DNA from: Chthonomonas sp. UBA1950
Lineage (GTDB): Bacteria > Armatimonadota > Fimbriimonadia > Fimbriimonadales > Fimbriimonadaceae
NCBI GenBank assembly: GCA_002336105.1
Contig: DDEQ01000031.1
Span: 1-41,185 of the forward strand
Direction of reading: 5' to 3'
Length of the DNA: 41,185 nt
This document shows positions 40,085 through 41,185 of the stretch, piece after piece (position 1 is the stretch's first letter; each line of letters begins with the position of its first letter). The notes beneath the pieces are model-generated. The model ran no database searches. It was not told the DNA's origin and saw only the letters and a program-made list of their open reading frames with translations. The position numbers and the translations under genes are program-made.

Positions 40085-40765
40085 TTAGGATAATACTGGC
40101 ACAGGTAGCTTTTTCAGAACCTTCTGCATCGAAGACCGAATGGTCTCTTCTCCGCTGACATGAACATTTGCCGCCTCTTTTGTCGGCAAAACATGCTGCA
40201 AGTACATCGGCCAGACGTGACCGTTAAATCGTCCGTTCACTTCTTCCGGAGACCTTCCACGCTCTAGCGTGTCCCGCAAAAGTCGTCTTTGAAGACAGAT
40301 AGCTTCGGGGGCGTCTACAAACACACGAACCTCACAAAGATCAGCTAGCTCTGGATAAGCAAGAACAAATAGCCCCTCGATAATCAATACTTCCGTCGGT
40401 GCGATGGGGATTGTTTCGGCGAATCTGTTATGACAGGTGAAGTCATACCTTGGTGCATCGATCGCCTCCCCTCTTAAGAGCTGCGAAACATGCTGAACCA
40501 TAAGAACGTGATCTATAGCTTCTGGATGGTCGAAATTGACTTCGCACCTTTGCTCGTAGGTGAGGTGGTTTAGCGGTCGGTAATAATCGTCGACCTTAAT
40601 AACCTGGGCTGAAAGATGATCAGCAAGTGCATGGGAAAGAGTAGTTTTTCCCGAGCAACTTCCACCGGCAACAGCGATTGCGATCCTGCCCACGGTTCTA
40701 TATGGTACCAGACAATGCCCCTTAATCAAAGTCTTGAGATCGCTATTGCTAAATCCTAGGATCAA
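40085..40765 (-). CDS. udk: Uridine kinase-like P-loop kinase
   Basis: 226 residues. The P-loop is GGSCSGKTT. KVDDYYRPL, NFDHPEAID, APRYDFTCHNR and IEGLFVL are the conserved features of uridine/cytidine kinases (PRK family). It phosphorylates uridine or cytidine in pyrimidine salvage. An N-terminal extension of about 25 residues precedes the first strand; the start could lie further in. The end of the gene is 6 nt from tRNA-Leu on the other strand. Confidence 0.88.
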   Translation of the reverse strand: MILGFSNSDLKTLIKGHCLVPYRTVGRIAIAVAGGSCSGKTTLSHALADHLSAQVIKVDDYYRPLNHLTYEQRCEVNFDHPEAIDHVLMVQHVSQLLRGEAIDAPRYDFTCHNRFAETIPIAPTEVLIIEGLFVLAYPELADLCEVRVFVDAPEAICLQRRLLRDTLERGRSPEEVNGRFNGHVWPMYLQHVLPTKEAANVHVSGEETIRSSMQKVLKKLPVPVLS

Positions 40766-40775
40766 TGCAGTCCAC

Positions 40776-40806
40776 TTGAGGAATCCGACGCCAACTTGGG
40801 TAAAAT
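40776..40806 (+). promoter_or_regulatory. Probable promoter of tRNA-Gln
   Basis: -35 TTGAGG (40776-40781), 19-nt spacer, -10 TAAAAT (40801-40806), tRNA start 10 nt later. The spacer is long, so confidence is modest. Confidence 0.5.
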
Positions 40807-40815
40807 CTACTACAT

Positions 40816-40891
40816 TGCCGGATAGCTCAATTGGCAGAGCGGCTGACTCTGGATCAGCAGGTTCAAGGTTCGAGCCCTTGTCCGGCAGCCA
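40816..40891 (+). tRNA. tRNA-Gln(CUG)
   Basis: The acceptor stem TGCCGGA/TCCGGCA pairs perfectly, with discriminator G and encoded CCA. The D-arm is AGCTCAATTGGCAGAGC. The anticodon stem GCTGA/TCAGC has loop CTCTGGA, giving anticodon CTG. The T-arm is CAAGG-TTCGAGC-CCTTG. Confidence 0.96.
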
Positions 40892-41052
40892 CTTCTAAGC
40901 GTCTTCGCTTAACCCAATAGTCCTTTGTAGCCATCACTGTTATCTGTCTAGTCTCCGGATTATTCCTAGAATCAGACCCGACTGTCTTTACTTGGTTAGC
41001 ACCGGGATCCTTCCGGTTAAAGCTACAGACAAGGGGTCGGGGCAGATTGAAA

Positions 41053-41078
41053 CTGGCGGCGAAATAGTTCGCCACCAG
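41053..41078 (-). terminator. Hairpin after the glycyl radical enzyme gene
   Basis: On the minus strand an 11-bp stem (one G-T wobble) CTGGTGGCGAA/TTCGCCGCCAG with a 4-nt loop and a short TTT tail, 10 nt behind the stop codon. Confidence 0.65.
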
Positions 41079-41088
41079 ATGTTTTCTC

Positions 41089-41185
41089 CTATGCGTTCTC
41101 GTGCTCAGTTCTCGTTATGATTTCGTCTTGCAATGCTAAACCAAGATCACAGAAATAGTCACTGTAACCGGCAACACGAACAATC
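41089..41185 (-). CDS. Glycyl radical enzyme (pyruvate formate-lyase-like), C-terminal end only
   Basis: The reading frame enters from the right edge and ends at the TAG complementary to 41089-41091, giving 31 residues in the window. It begins IVRVAGYSDYF and runs LQDEIITRTEHENA to the stop. RVxGY is the glycyl-radical loop, whose Gly carries the radical after activation by a radical-SAM enzyme. The 'GYSDYF' and 'LQDEII.RTEHE' ending is that of pyruvate formate-lyase-type and related glycyl radical enzymes. The exact substrate cannot be told from this part. The enzyme works only without oxygen. Confidence 0.85.
   Translation of the reverse strand, partial: IVRVAGYSDYFCDLGLALQDEIITRTEHENA

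Noticed and set aside
40863..41075. 70-codon open frame on the minus strand next to tRNA-Gln
   Set aside because: It overlaps the 3' end of the tRNA and the terminator hairpin of the glycyl radical enzyme gene; no family resemblance.

Overview
This is a chromosomal stretch of a Gram-negative-type bacterium with moderate GC. The best guess is a member of the Armatimonadota (Fimbriimonas-like). That guess rests on pseudopilins with a conserved prepilin head sitting next to LacI/GntR-type sugar regulators, on outer-membrane beta-barrel proteins, and on many short promoters and small lipoproteins. It is an inference from gene style, not from a marker-gene tree. Most genes are ordinary housekeeping genes. 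I see no phage, insertion sequence, CRISPR array or rRNA operon.

Left part (1-3.4 kb): the 5' end of a membrane glycosyltransferase running off the left edge, an exported LolA-like/thioredoxin fusion, fumarase C and tRNA-Gly(GCC).

Carbohydrate region (3.4-12.5 kb): an AGE-family (cellobiose/mannobiose-type) 2-epimerase diverges from a GntR-head/LacI-body regulator. The regulator is followed by a pseudopilin, a tiny lipoprotein, a GH130 mannoside phosphorylase and a GH5-type glycosidase without a signal peptide. The epimerase + GH130 + glycosidase set resembles the known intracellular beta-mannan route (mannobiose to mannosylglucose, then phosphorolysis). After ispH, a second triad lies on the opposite strand: LacI regulator, pseudopilin and small membrane protein. 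Its regulator and pseudopilin overlap by the same ATGA as in the first triad, and a 30-bp perfect palindrome containing two GAAACGTTTC operators lies in front of it. These repeated regulator-pseudopilin-small protein triads are the best candidate for an undescribed system in this window.

Middle (12.5-25 kb): a solitary 2-oxoacid dehydrogenase E2, a CorA-type transporter, GyrA (with an unusual quinolone-pocket sequence), a soluble Hanks-type kinase carrying a long array of zinc-ribbon CxxC pairs, an exported unknown protein, an RRM protein with an RGG-rich tail, ribokinase, a two-gene polysaccharide ABC exporter with a GT2 glycosyltransferase, and GreA.

Right part (25-41.2 kb): lipoproteins, PlsY, a half-length GlnE-like protein with a degraded nucleotidyltransferase motif, endonuclease III, two divergent AlgE/alginate-export-like beta-barrel proteins bracketing ffh and a phosphodiesterase, the rpsB-tsf pair with a structured leader, cysE-cysK for cysteine synthesis, a DigH/YngK-like exported GHL10 hydrolase, a DUF2993 protein, tRNA-Leu(UAG), a uridine kinase, tRNA-Gln(CUG), and the C-terminal end of a glycyl radical enzyme at the right edge. 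Strong intrinsic terminators separate many of these units, and several genes have a -10 box only 6-8 nt before ATG, which suggests leaderless mRNAs.
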